Positions 1 to 4,961 of a DNA stretch of 7,932 nucleotides are shown here, piece by piece. The notes under the pieces were generated by a model. That model ran no database searches. It was not told the origin of the DNA and saw only the letters and a program-made list of their open reading frames with translations. The translations under genes were made by a program, and so were the position numbers. How positions within the stretch are numbered: the first letter of the stretch is position 1; the number at the start of each line of letters is the position of its first letter. Source of the DNA: Pyrodictium delaneyi (GTDB taxonomy: Archaea > Thermoproteota > Thermoprotei_A > Sulfolobales > Pyrodictiaceae). The DNA is taken from contig DQVR01000011.1 in assembly GCA_015661645.1 (NCBI GenBank), positions 1-7,932 of the forward strand. The letters are read 5' to 3'.

Positions 1-268
1 ACGGGCAATCAGCGATGAGATCTATATCCTTACCGCCAAGGCCAGCGCTAGGCTCGCCACCGTGGACATCAGCTATATAGACTTTGCAGCCAGCAGCTCT
101 ACATAGACAGAAGGCTATAGCACGGGCTATCAAGCGTTTAGACCTTTGCCACTCCACCGTATCCCAGAGCGGAGGAGAACCATAGCTCCTCTGCAGCGTG
201 CTCTTTACTGCCATGCGTACGCGCTCCAGCTCGGAGGCGACACACTTGTACAGCTGCGGTAAACTCAT
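1..268 (-). CDS. Nucleotidyltransferase-like protein, C-terminus beyond window
   Basis: This frame is not stopped before the left edge; 89 residues from an ATG at 266-268 are visible. The N-terminal part is helical and charged, with EW at residues 39-40 and KR at 44-45. A strand-like segment (KVYIADVH, 62-69) then leads to GGKDIDL (78-84), whose D81 and D83 match the DxD metal-binding motif of the nucleotidyltransferase fold. The order EW, KR, strand, G-x-D-x-D-L is the same as in the gene just upstream on this strand, so the two look like diverged copies. The classical GS signature before the DxD is not clear, and activity and substrate cannot be inferred. A TTTAGAT element (revcomp of 294-300) centred about 29 bp before the ATG would fit a leaderless transcript; otherwise the gene is read through from its neighbour 64 bp upstream. 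That it is coding is fairly certain; the function is tentative. Confidence 0.7.
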   Translation of the reverse strand, partial: MSLPQLYKCVASELERVRMAVKSTLQRSYGSPPLWDTVEWQRSKRLIARAIAFCLCRAAGCKVYIADVHGGEPSAGLGGKDIDLIADCP

Positions 269-332
269 AGCACTAGAATCCCGGTAGCAATGCATCTAAA
301 CGATGGGCCGGATATGCTGGTTGCGGATGCGA

Positions 333-800
333 TTATCCTTCTGGTTTAGAGTTGTTGAAGAGCTGTATAACATGGCTAGGTACTGCTCTAGAACCGTATA
401 TACCACAGAGAGTAGTATGTACTTCGAATAGGCTTGGGCTTGTCGTATATGCGTGGAAGCTAATGTTGGCCATTCTCGTCAGTCGTGTAAGTAGAGACTC
501 TATGGTCTCTTCGACCTCTACAGGATCGACACCTTTTATGCTGTCCCGGAGGACCACAAGCAGATCCACGTCTCTGCCAACATGTGAGTCTGACAGCTCA
601 ACATAGTATACCGCCTCTACAGCTCTCGGTAGCAGCCTGGCTATGCACTCTGCCGCCACGCTAGCAGCCCGGCGCTTAAAGATAGCCCATTCAATAAGGA
701 ACGTATCCTCGGGCGTGTCTAAGCTAGGTAGGCTAGCTCTAAGCCTACTAAACAGTGACACGCATTCACGGACCTCAGGGTCTAGCACCGGGCGCTCCAT
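333..800 (-). CDS. Small nucleotidyltransferase-like protein
   Basis: The product has 155 residues. A helical N-terminal half contains EW (37-38) and FKRR (41-44). A hydrophobic strand (AVYYVEL, 63-69) follows, then GRDVDLLVVL (75-84), in which D77 and D79 form a DxD motif as in minimal nucleotidyltransferases (MNT-like fold). A further helix and a strand (ISFHAYTT, 113-120) come next, in keeping with that fold. The usual GSxxRG loop is degenerate here (SDSHVG), so catalytic activity is uncertain. The ATG is supported by a Shine-Dalgarno sequence AGGTGGGA (revcomp of 806-813) five bases upstream. The next gene on the strand is a probable paralogue. No HEPN-type partner typical of MNT/HEPN toxin-antitoxin pairs is visible, though the region beyond the left edge is unknown. 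Confidence 0.75.
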   Translation of the reverse strand: MERPVLDPEVRECVSLFSRLRASLPSLDTPEDTFLIEWAIFKRRAASVAAECIARLLPRAVEAVYYVELSDSHVGRDVDLLVVLRDSIKGVDPVEVEETIESLLTRLTRMANISFHAYTTSPSLFEVHTTLCGIYGSRAVPSHVIQLFNNSKPEG

Positions 801-843
801 TTCGGTCCCACCTGTGTCCCTCTATCTAACCACTAACCAGCCC

Positions 844-852
844 CTAATATAG
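844..852 (-). promoter_or_regulatory. Probable TATA box for the 333-800 gene
   Basis: On the minus strand this reads CTATATTAG. A start site about 25 bp downstream, near 822, would give a short leader of about 20 bases that includes the Shine-Dalgarno sequence at 806-813. Only 65 bp separate the divergent start codons at 800 and 866, so both transcripts must be controlled from this short interval. A weaker plus-strand candidate, CTATCTAAC at 822-830, could serve the micro-ORF and rio2. Confidence 0.4.
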
Positions 853-857
853 GAGGT
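851..857 (+). promoter_or_regulatory. Perfect Shine-Dalgarno AGGAGGT
   Basis: AGGAGGT is fully complementary to the usual archaeal 16S rRNA 3' end and lies 8 bases before the GTG at 866. It is one of the strongest Shine-Dalgarno matches in the window, and no larger reading frame in any frame explains it. It is the main argument that the 30-codon frame behind it is translated. Confidence 0.6.
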
Positions 858-865
858 ACTCGGGG

Positions 866-958
866 GTGCACAGCTACACGGCCCAGAGGCAAGTGCATGA
901 ACGCCTAGACCCTAAGAGGGCGAAGCAGCCTATGGGCTATGGGAAGAGAACGACGTAA
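866..958 (+). CDS. Putative 30-residue basic microprotein upstream of rio2
   Basis: The frame runs from GTG (866-868) to TAA (956-958) and encodes 30 residues. It begins MHSYTAQRQV and ends MGYGKRTT. I recognise no family. The peptide is hydrophilic and basic (seven Arg/Lys against two acidic residues) and has no membrane segment or signal. A perfect AGGAGGT lies 8 bases before the GTG. The stop codon is followed at once by GGGTG (959-963), the probable ribosome-binding site of rio2, whose ATG is 15 bases after the stop, so the two would form a translationally coupled pair. It may be a real ribosome- or RNA-associated microprotein, or a leader peptide that tunes RIO2 synthesis. The alternative is chance, because 30 open codons are not rare; the ribosome-binding site is what argues against that. 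Confidence 0.5.
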   Translation: MHSYTAQRQVHERLDPKRAKQPMGYGKRTT

Positions 959-973
959 GGGTGTAAATGCGAC

Positions 974-1873
974 ATGGTGTTGTTAGCGCTGACGTACAAG
1001 AAGCTCATGGATAGAGACTTTCGTGTACTAGCTGTGATAGAAAAGGAGATGTCCAAATACGAGTACGTGCCTATCGAGGTCATTGAGCGCCGACTAAGGA
1101 TGCCTTCCTCCCATGTGGCAATGAGCTTGCAGAAGCTTAATCAGCTAAAGCTCATACGACGGCGGCTCGGCGACTATACGGGGTATAGACTGACATACAT
1201 GGGGCTAGACGTGCTGGCGTTGCACTCTCTGGTAGAGCGGGGAATACTCCACGCACTCGGCGACAAGCTAGGCGTGGGTAAAGAGAGCGATGTATACTCA
1301 GGACTAACTCCCGGGGGCGAGAGGGTCATAGTAAAGTTCCACCGCGTAGGGAGGACTAGCTTCCAGAAAATAGTCCGTGTCCGGCACTATGCGGCAGAGA
1401 GGCCCTACTCCTCGTGGCTGCAATTAGCTAAGCTAGCGGGGCAGCGCGAGTTTCGAGCCCTTGAAGAACTATATCGTGTGGGTGCATTAGTCCCTAAGCC
1501 CCTTGGCTACAGCCGTCACGCCGTGGTAACCGAGTACATAGAGGGCGTTGAGCTGTACATGTATAAAGATGCCATGGAGCCAGAGTCGATGTTAAAGGAT
1601 ATCATAGATACGCTGCGGAAAGCCTACGTGGAGGTTGGTATAGTCCATGGCGACCTAAGCGAGTACAACATACTAGTGGTCATAGAAGATGACAAAGAGC
1701 GACCATACATAATAGACTGGCCTCAGTACGTCGAAAAGGAACACCCCTCTGCTGAACAGCTCCTGCGCCGGGATGTAGAGTATGTGGCCCGGTTCTTCCG
1801 GAAGAGGTACCGTGTAGACGTGGATACGGAGGAGCTAATTAGATACGTTAAGGGCGAGATCGAGCATATCTAA
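974..1873 (+). CDS. rio2: RIO2-type serine kinase/ATPase, ribosome maturation
   Basis: The product has 299 residues, normal for archaeal RIO2. An N-terminal winged helix (about 1-90, including DFRVLAVIEKEM) characteristic of RIO2 is followed by the RIO kinase domain. Visible kinase elements are the glycine loop GVGKESDVY (100-108), the ATP-binding lysine K121 in VIVKFHR, the hinge VTEYIEG (185-191), the catalytic loop HGDLSEYN (225-232, D227) and the metal-binding IIDWPQ (246-251, D248). In eukaryotes Rio2 acts in the cytoplasm on late pre-40S particles as a conformational ATPase; archaeal RIO2 is believed to act in small-subunit maturation. The ATG at 974 fits the family N-terminus, with GGGTG (959-963) as a modest Shine-Dalgarno. 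The 30-codon frame ends 15 bases upstream, which suggests one transcript. All key residues are present, so the enzyme should be active. Confidence 0.95.
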   Translation: MVLLALTYKKLMDRDFRVLAVIEKEMSKYEYVPIEVIERRLRMPSSHVAMSLQKLNQLKLIRRRLGDYTGYRLTYMGLDVLALHSLVERGILHALGDKLGVGKESDVYSGLTPGGERVIVKFHRVGRTSFQKIVRVRHYAAERPYSSWLQLAKLAGQREFRALEELYRVGALVPKPLGYSRHAVVTEYIEGVELYMYKDAMEPESMLKDIIDTLRKAYVEVGIVHGDLSEYNILVVIEDDKERPYIIDWPQYVEKEHPSAEQLLRRDVEYVARFFRKRYRVDVDTEELIRYVKGEIEHI

Positions 1874-1950
1874 AACTATTTCAATTTACGTAACATAGTA
1901 GACATGTAGGCTTCATATTCGCTAAAGTAACTACTGTGTAACCCGAAAAT

Positions 1951-1958
1951 ATACGTAT
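1951..1958. promoter_or_regulatory. ATACGTAT palindrome upstream of the winged-helix gene
   Basis: This is an 8-bp perfect palindrome in the AT-rich 156-bp gap between rio2 and the small regulator gene, about 72 bp before its ATG. The same palindrome occurs twice after the gene (2442-2449 and 2452-2459). It lies upstream of the likely TATA element, where an activator or autoregulator could bind. Its use as an operator is inference from placement and repetition only. Confidence 0.3.
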
Positions 1959-1984
1959 TCATATGCTTATCGTTGAAGCGAAGA

Positions 1985-1993
1985 GCTAAAAAG
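1985..1993 (+). promoter_or_regulatory. Possible TATA box for the winged-helix regulator
   Basis: The stretch GCTAAAAAG is the most AT-rich element at a suitable distance. A start about 26 bp downstream, near 2015, would leave a leader of about 15 bases containing GGTGG (2020-2024), five bases before the ATG at 2030. The alternative is the TTCATATGCTTAT stretch at 1959-1971, which would give a longer leader. Confidence 0.3.
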
Positions 1994-2029
1994 TGCAGGA
2001 AAGCTAGGTTACGAGCATGGGTGGCGTGA

Positions 2030-2392
2030 ATGGCTTCAGCCGAGCAGAGCGAAGTAAAACGCCCCACCGAAGTAACTCGTGAAGGCATTATAGAGAAGGA
2101 TGGAGTCCTCATTGTTTCGGGAGAAGAGTACATCTATAGAGTCTGCAGTGCACTAGCTAGTCCCACACGTATAAAGATACTGATAGACTTGTTAAAAAGA
2201 GAGGCCGATATAGGAGAAATAGCGGAGATGATAAACCAGAGCAAAGCTAACGCATCGACTCAGGTAAGAAGGCTTGAGGAGATAGGGTTAGTGCGCTCCG
2301 AGTACAAGCCCGGGGTTCGGGGAGTTAGAAAGGTAGTGAAAACTACTGTGCGCGAGATAAGGATAATACTCAAGCCACGCTCTGAGAGCTGA
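2030..2392 (+). CDS. ArsR-like winged-helix transcriptional regulator
   Basis: The product has 120 residues. After a polar N-terminus of about 30 residues comes an ArsR-type winged helix: ALASPTRIKILIDLL (41-55) is the first domain helix with the family's SPTR signature, IGEIAEMI (61-68) is helix 2, and SKANASTQVRRLEEIGLV (71-88) is the recognition helix and its continuation. A basic wing follows (GVRGVRKVVKTT, 95-106), then a short strand-like tail (REIRIIL, 108-114). No cysteine or histidine cluster typical of metal-sensing ArsR proteins is seen; the single cysteine (C39) is isolated. The ATG at 2030 directly follows a stop (TGA 2027-2029), so the start cannot lie further upstream in this frame; GGTGG at 2020-2024 supports it. 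The target is unknown. The flanking ATACGTAT palindromes make autoregulation conceivable. The macro-domain gene next door is convergent, so a functional link is not implied. Confidence 0.85.
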   Translation: MASAEQSEVKRPTEVTREGIIEKDGVLIVSGEEYIYRVCSALASPTRIKILIDLLKREADIGEIAEMINQSKANASTQVRRLEEIGLVRSEYKPGVRGVRKVVKTTVREIRIILKPRSES

Positions 2393-2408
2393 AGACAGTG
2401 CTTGGACG

Positions 2409-2424
2409 ACTATAGCAGTATAGT
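2409..2424. repeat. Inverted repeat ACTATA-gcag-TATAGT
   Basis: A perfect 6-bp inverted repeat with a four-base spacer begins 17 bp after the stop codon of the winged-helix gene. It could be a weak transcript-end hairpin or a protein-binding dyad. It is not followed directly by the T-run expected of an archaeal terminator. Confidence 0.3.
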
Positions 2425-2440
2425 TCGCGGAATGCGTAAT

Positions 2441-2480
2441 TATACGTATTTATACGTATATTGTCAGGTATGATAAATAC
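2441..2480. promoter_or_regulatory. AT-rich cluster with two ATACGTAT palindromes and a longer dyad
   Basis: Two perfect ATACGTAT palindromes (2442-2449 and 2452-2459; the second extends to TATACGTATA at 2451-2460) have centres exactly 10 bp apart, so they would lie on the same face of the helix. An 8-bp inverted repeat, GTATTTAT at 2446-2453 and ATAAATAC at 2473-2480, spans the second palindrome. The cluster lies between the 3' ends of two convergent genes, an unusual place for an operator. It also contains TATA-like sequence that could start an undetected short transcript. Binding of the neighbouring regulator is an inference from the matching upstream copy at 1951-1958. Confidence 0.35.
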
Positions 2481-2517
2481 AGTATGAAGGGCTTGTAGGC
2501 GGCTCTACCTTACGTCT

Positions 2518-3111
2518 CTATTGATTGTCCTTATTCGTTGTAGTGCAGCTCTCGAGTCTAGCTCTCTCCAGTACCTCGAGGAATTGCTTGAGATCTTTAT
2601 CGCTATAGGCTATGAATATCACTGTCTTCGGGACTTCTGTGGTTTTCCAATGCTCGTCTAGCGCGTTGAGCATTGCTGCTAGGCTATCTCTAGCTTCGAG
2701 ACCTCCGACACCAGCTCCCATAGCTGGAAAGGCTATACAATCTACCTTCTTCTCTGCAGCGAGTTTTAAGGCTGCACGGGTGGCCTTCTCCACCTTCCCT
2801 GTTGTAGTTCTCATTGCTGGCCTCTCCATCGTGGGTGCATGTATTATCATCTTTATGCGTGGCTCTAGCCTGCCAGCCCCCGTAGCTATAGCCTTGCCAA
2901 CGGGTACCGGGGCATGCCTCCTTGCACTCTCTTCCACCTCTTTGCCAGCTGCCCTACGTAGTGCACCAGCCATGCCACCGCCCATATACATTAGACTGTT
3001 AGCAGGATTGACAACAGCATCGCACTCCACTGTTGTAATATCGCCCTTAGCTATTAGTATCCTACGGTTGTTGCATGTTATCTCTCTAACTACTCCTACG
3101 CCGATTGTCAA
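2518..3111 (-). CDS. Macro-domain protein (ADP-ribose binding/processing)
   Basis: The product has 197 residues and consists essentially of one macro domain. Recognisable parts in order are AKGDIT (21-26, whose aspartate contacts adenine in the family), AVVNPANS (32-39), the glycine-rich GGGMAGALRRAAG (44-56), PVGKAIATGAG (70-80), IIHAPT (89-94) and FPAMGAGVGG (128-137, phosphate loop). Proteins of this family bind ADP-ribose or related metabolites, and some hydrolyse ADP-ribose-1''-phosphate or remove ADP-ribose from proteins or nucleic acids; which applies here cannot be told. The protein should be cytoplasmic. The start is a TTG at 3109-3111: no ATG or GTG in frame lies before the domain begins, and no good Shine-Dalgarno is seen, so a leaderless message is possible. 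The polar C-terminal tail is probably disordered. The gene stands alone, convergent to the winged-helix regulator. Confidence 0.9.
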   Translation of the reverse strand: MTIGVGVVREITCNNRRILIAKGDITTVECDAVVNPANSLMYMGGGMAGALRRAAGKEVEESARRHAPVPVGKAIATGAGRLEPRIKMIIHAPTMERPAMRTTTGKVEKATRAALKLAAEKKVDCIAFPAMGAGVGGLEARDSLAAMLNALDEHWKTTEVPKTVIFIAYSDKDLKQFLEVLERARLESCTTTNKDNQ

Positions 3112-3218
3112 GACATATACCCCGTGCTATAGAAATAACTGCATACACAGAGGCTATAACCCTGTGTACACGGTACATCGTGAGTCTATACGTTGTATCG
3201 TTGTGTGCTGGTGTGAAG

Positions 3219-3227
3219 CTTTATAAC
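3219..3227 (+). promoter_or_regulatory. TATA box, probably for tRNA-Val
   Basis: GAAGCTTTATAAC (3215-3227) resembles a strong crenarchaeal BRE/TATA element. A start about 26 bp downstream, near 3248-3250, would leave a leader of roughly 37-40 bases before the mature tRNA, longer than is common for archaeal tRNAs. The 175-bp gap at 3112-3286 also contains the upstream region of the macro-domain gene on the other strand, where only a weak TATA-like stretch is seen near 3128-3140. Confidence 0.5.
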
Positions 3228-3271
3228 GCCCCACTACTCATTGCCATTCTCAAACGGGCTGTAGCGGAAGC

Positions 3272-3289
3272 CCCAGCCGGAGGGCTGGG
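3272..3289 (+). other. Leader hairpin overlapping the tRNA 5' end
   Basis: CCCAGCC (3272-3278) can pair with GGCTGGG (3283-3289) around a four-base GGAG loop. The last three paired bases, GGG at 3287-3289, are the first three bases of the tRNA acceptor stem. The precursor can therefore form either this hairpin or the complete acceptor stem. Effects on RNase P cleavage are inference. Confidence 0.55.
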
Positions 3290-3364
3290 CCCGTCGTCTA
3301 GCCTGGTTAGGACGCCGCCCTGACACGGCGGAGGTCCGGGGTTCAAATCCCCGCGGGCCCACCA
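3287..3364 (+). tRNA. tRNA-Val (anticodon GAC), encoded CCA
   Basis: A full cloverleaf can be drawn. The acceptor stem GGGCCCG (3287-3293) pairs with CGGGCCC (3354-3360). The D-arm stem is GTCT/GGAC. The anticodon stem CCGCC/GGCGG encloses the loop CTGACAC, giving anticodon GAC, which reads valine codon GTC. A five-base variable loop AGGTC follows. The T-arm stem CGGGG/CCCCG encloses TTCAAAT. The discriminator is A3361 and the CCA tail (3362-3364) is encoded. There is no intron at the canonical 37/38 site or elsewhere. The stems are nearly all G-C, as expected in a hyperthermophile. Confidence 0.97.
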
Positions 3365-3419
3365 CCCCTAAGTTCTCCCCTCTAAGTCTCCGCATAGCTG
3401 TTCCTAGTAGTGTCTCTAG

Positions 3420-3692
3420 CCTCTGGCTAGACGTGTATGGAGCAAGATAGGAAGGGCGGTAGTAAAGAAACCGGGTACAGTTAGGCTAGCCGCTATAGTC
3501 ACGGTGGTGTGATACCCTTACCTACGGCTAGCTGTTGTGGCTGCTGTACTAGCTCAGTAGGGCTAGCGCATAGTGATAGGCTATGATGGCAGCCCAGTTG
3601 CGGTAAAGGTTGTTGTGGCTGCTGGTTTCAAAATAGTACGCGAGCACGTTACTTCAGACCTTCTCTACAGTTTAGTGCTGTCTGTAAGGTGA
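3420..3692 (+). pseudogene. Valine-rich frame with internal stops, possible gene remnant
   Basis: In a single plus frame the segment after TAG (3417-3419) reads as protein-like sequence, broken by TGA (3510-3512) and two TAGs (3552-3554 and 3558-3560 approximately), and continues to TGA at 3690-3692. The last piece, from GTG 3573, has 39 residues (begins IGYDGSPVAVKVVVAAGFKI after the start) and looks most like real protein; a weak TAGGG lies upstream of it. I recognise no family in any piece. It may be a decayed gene, a 39-residue small gene at 3573-3692, or chance. Sequencing error would need several events. This is the only coding-like signal in the gene-free stretch 3365-3902. Confidence 0.18.
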
Positions 3693-3869
3693 GATTTATG
3701 AACTAGATAGTGCGGGCCTACCAGGCGGGGCTGCGGACATCGAACCCCGCTGAGGCGAGGACTGTGTGATGAGGGGCTGAGCGGGAAGCCCTCCGTGCAG
3801 GAGCAGCGGAGGGGGATGCTCCCAGGGAGTCCCGCGTCTCTAGTCCTCAAGGCCCCATGTTGTGGCTGC
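3533..3869 (+). repeat. Threefold direct repeat TGTTGTGGCTGC
   Basis: The 12-mer TGTTGTGGCTGC occurs at 3533-3544, 3611-3622 and 3858-3869, all on the plus strand. The first two copies extend to 14 identical bases (TGTTGTGGCTGCTG) and are spaced 78 bp apart; the third is 247 bp after the second. Sequence around the copies is not otherwise alike, so this is not a simple tandem duplication. No function can be assigned. Confidence 0.5.
3694..3701 (+). promoter_or_regulatory. Possible TATA box for the AbrB/PhoU transcript or an RNA
   Basis: GAGATTTATGAA (3691-3702) resembles a BRE/TATA pair. A start about 26 bp downstream, near 3722, would fall just where the GC-rich stem-forming stretch begins. 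That suggests either a leader of about 180 bases for the AbrB/PhoU gene or a separate small RNA. Confidence 0.3.
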
Positions 3870-3902
3870 CCTACTCCGCGGCGGTTTGAGGGCAATGGTG
3901 TC
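3711..3902 (+). ncRNA. GC-rich structured leader or small RNA candidate
   Basis: Several perfect stems can be drawn. GCGGGG (3725-3730) pairs with CCCCGC (3745-3750). GAGGACT (3757-3763) pairs with AGTCCTC (3842-3848). Inside it, GCGGGA (3781-3786) pairs with TCCCGC (3830-3835). Innermost is a ten-pair hairpin, CCCTCCG-TGC (3789-3798) with GCA and CGGAGGG (3803-3813), with one bulged G and an AGGA tetraloop. A CTGA (3750-3753) and a TGATGA (3767-3772), kink-turn-like boxes, lie between the first two stems. The stretch is open in the frame of the following gene from 3711, but the translation is low-complexity and unlike the family N-terminus, so it is probably untranslated. It does not show the conserved blocks I would expect of SRP RNA or RNase P RNA. 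It could be a 5' leader with regulatory structure or an independent RNA. Confidence 0.35.
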
Positions 3903-4946
3903 TTGAGGGAAAGGAGGCGCATACAGGTAACTGGTGGAGGTTCTTACATTGTTACGTTGCCTAAGGAGTGGATAAGACTACATGGTATTGGTAAGGGTGC
4001 CGAGGTGCTTGTAGCCCTAGAGCCGGATGGCTCGCTCCGCATCGAGCCAGTAGGTGTGCATCGGCGTCGCACGGTCTCGGCGCGTATAATGGTTGGGGAG
4101 GGCTGGGACTTCTGGCGGATAGTCCGGCGGGTTATATCCTACTACGTAGCGGGTGCCGACATAATAGAGGTGGTTTTTAGCTCGGTGCCGGGCTCCCAAA
4201 CCGCTAAGCAGCTACGCGAGTTTATAGCCAGTAGGCTCATTGGGGTAGAGGTTGTAGAAGAGTCATCATCGTCTATAGTATTCCAGGTTATAGCGGACAT
4301 GACGAGTCTACCCCTAGAGGCCTCCATAAAGCGTCTTATAAAGACTGTTGGCTTCATGCTTGAAGACTTGATAGAGGGGCTTAGGCATGGCATACGCGAC
4401 ATACTAACAGAGGTCGACGAGAGAGACGACGTGGTAGACAAATTCTACATGTTCATATCGAGGCAGCTCATCAGCGTATTGGCTGGCTACAGGTTACCTA
4501 GCGAGATAGGGCTCAACAACCTAGCTGACGCAAGCATAGTGATGACTGCAGCTAAACACCTAGAAAGAGCAGGAGACCATGCATCAATAATAGCATCTAC
4601 GGCTATAGAACTCCTAGACCGAGGTGTAAACTTCAGTCAAGGTTGCCTCGCAGAGATACCTCCTCACCTAGAGGAGATAGCAAGACACTATCAGCTGGCT
4701 ACATCGACTTTCCTCAGTCCAAACCCACCTCGGGCAGACGAGGGCATAGAGAGAGGTATTCAGCTCAAAAAGAAGAATGAAGATTTGCTCAAATCATTGA
4801 CGTGCGAACGTGAGCCACTCGTTATGGCCTTGGTACGGAGGATTGTGGAAAGCAGTAGACGTATAATAGACTACAATATAGACCTCCTGGAGCTCGCGTT
4901 GAATAGGTCCGTGCTCCACGAGCTTTTGAAGGAGAATCCAAGATAG
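3903..4946 (+). CDS. AbrB-PhoU fusion regulator, phosphate-uptake regulator family
   Basis: With the TTG start at 3903 the product has 347 residues. Residues 1-50 form a SpoVT/AbrB-type swapped-hairpin DNA-binding domain (RRIQVTGGGSYIVTLPKEW, then GIGKGAEVLV). The rest is helical with PhoU features: EVDERDDVVDKFYMFI (170-185), KHLERAGDHASII (218-230) and a C-terminal RRIIDYNIDLLELALNR (319-335). Such fusions are common in archaea and are annotated as phosphate uptake regulators by homology; a DNA-binding role is inferred from the AbrB domain and the ligand is unproven. The frame stays open upstream to GTG 3795 and beyond, but those 36 extra residues look non-coding and overlap the stem-forming stretch, while homologues begin close to the RRIQVTGG motif. 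GAGGG (3888-3892) ten bases before the TTG may serve as ribosome-binding site. No phosphate transporter gene lies nearby. Confidence 0.85.
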   Translation: MRERRRIQVTGGGSYIVTLPKEWIRLHGIGKGAEVLVALEPDGSLRIEPVGVHRRRTVSARIMVGEGWDFWRIVRRVISYYVAGADIIEVVFSSVPGSQTAKQLREFIASRLIGVEVVEESSSSIVFQVIADMTSLPLEASIKRLIKTVGFMLEDLIEGLRHGIRDILTEVDERDDVVDKFYMFISRQLISVLAGYRLPSEIGLNNLADASIVMTAAKHLERAGDHASIIASTAIELLDRGVNFSQGCLAEIPPHLEEIARHYQLATSTFLSPNPPRADEGIERGIQLKKKNEDLLKSLTCEREPLVMALVRRIVESSRRIIDYNIDLLELALNRSVLHELLKENPR

Positions 4947-4961
4947 CCTAGAACATGTAGG

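Noticed and set aside
333..800. MNT/HEPN toxin-antitoxin module
   Set aside because: The DxD protein resembles minimal nucleotidyltransferases, but the neighbour is a second DxD protein, not a HEPN protein with an RxxxxH motif.
1876..2133. An 85-codon minus-strand open frame before the winged-helix gene
   Set aside because: It mostly covers the intergenic region and the antisense of the regulator, has no recognisable domain and no good ribosome-binding site.
2612..3226. A 204-codon plus-strand open frame antisense to the macro-domain gene
   Set aside because: Its translation is low-complexity (Ala/Ser/Pro/Thr) with no family features, whereas the opposite strand encodes a complete macro domain.
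3750..3780. C/D box guide RNA
   Set aside because: TGATGA and CTGA are present, but only four bases separate TGATGA from the next CTGA, too short for a guide, and no upstream RTGATGA precedes the first CTGA.
3690..3900. SRP RNA or RNase P RNA
   Set aside because: The GC-rich folded stretch raised this, but I cannot find the SRP helix-8 GGAAG/AGCAG arrangement or the RNase P CR-I and CR-V blocks. A covariance-model scan would settle it.
3795..3902. Upstream GTG start for the AbrB/PhoU gene adding 36 residues
   Set aside because: The extension is Pro/Arg/Cys-rich and unlike family N-termini, the frame is open even before the GTG, and the DNA is stem-forming. TTG 3903 sits at the expected distance from the RRIQVTGG motif.
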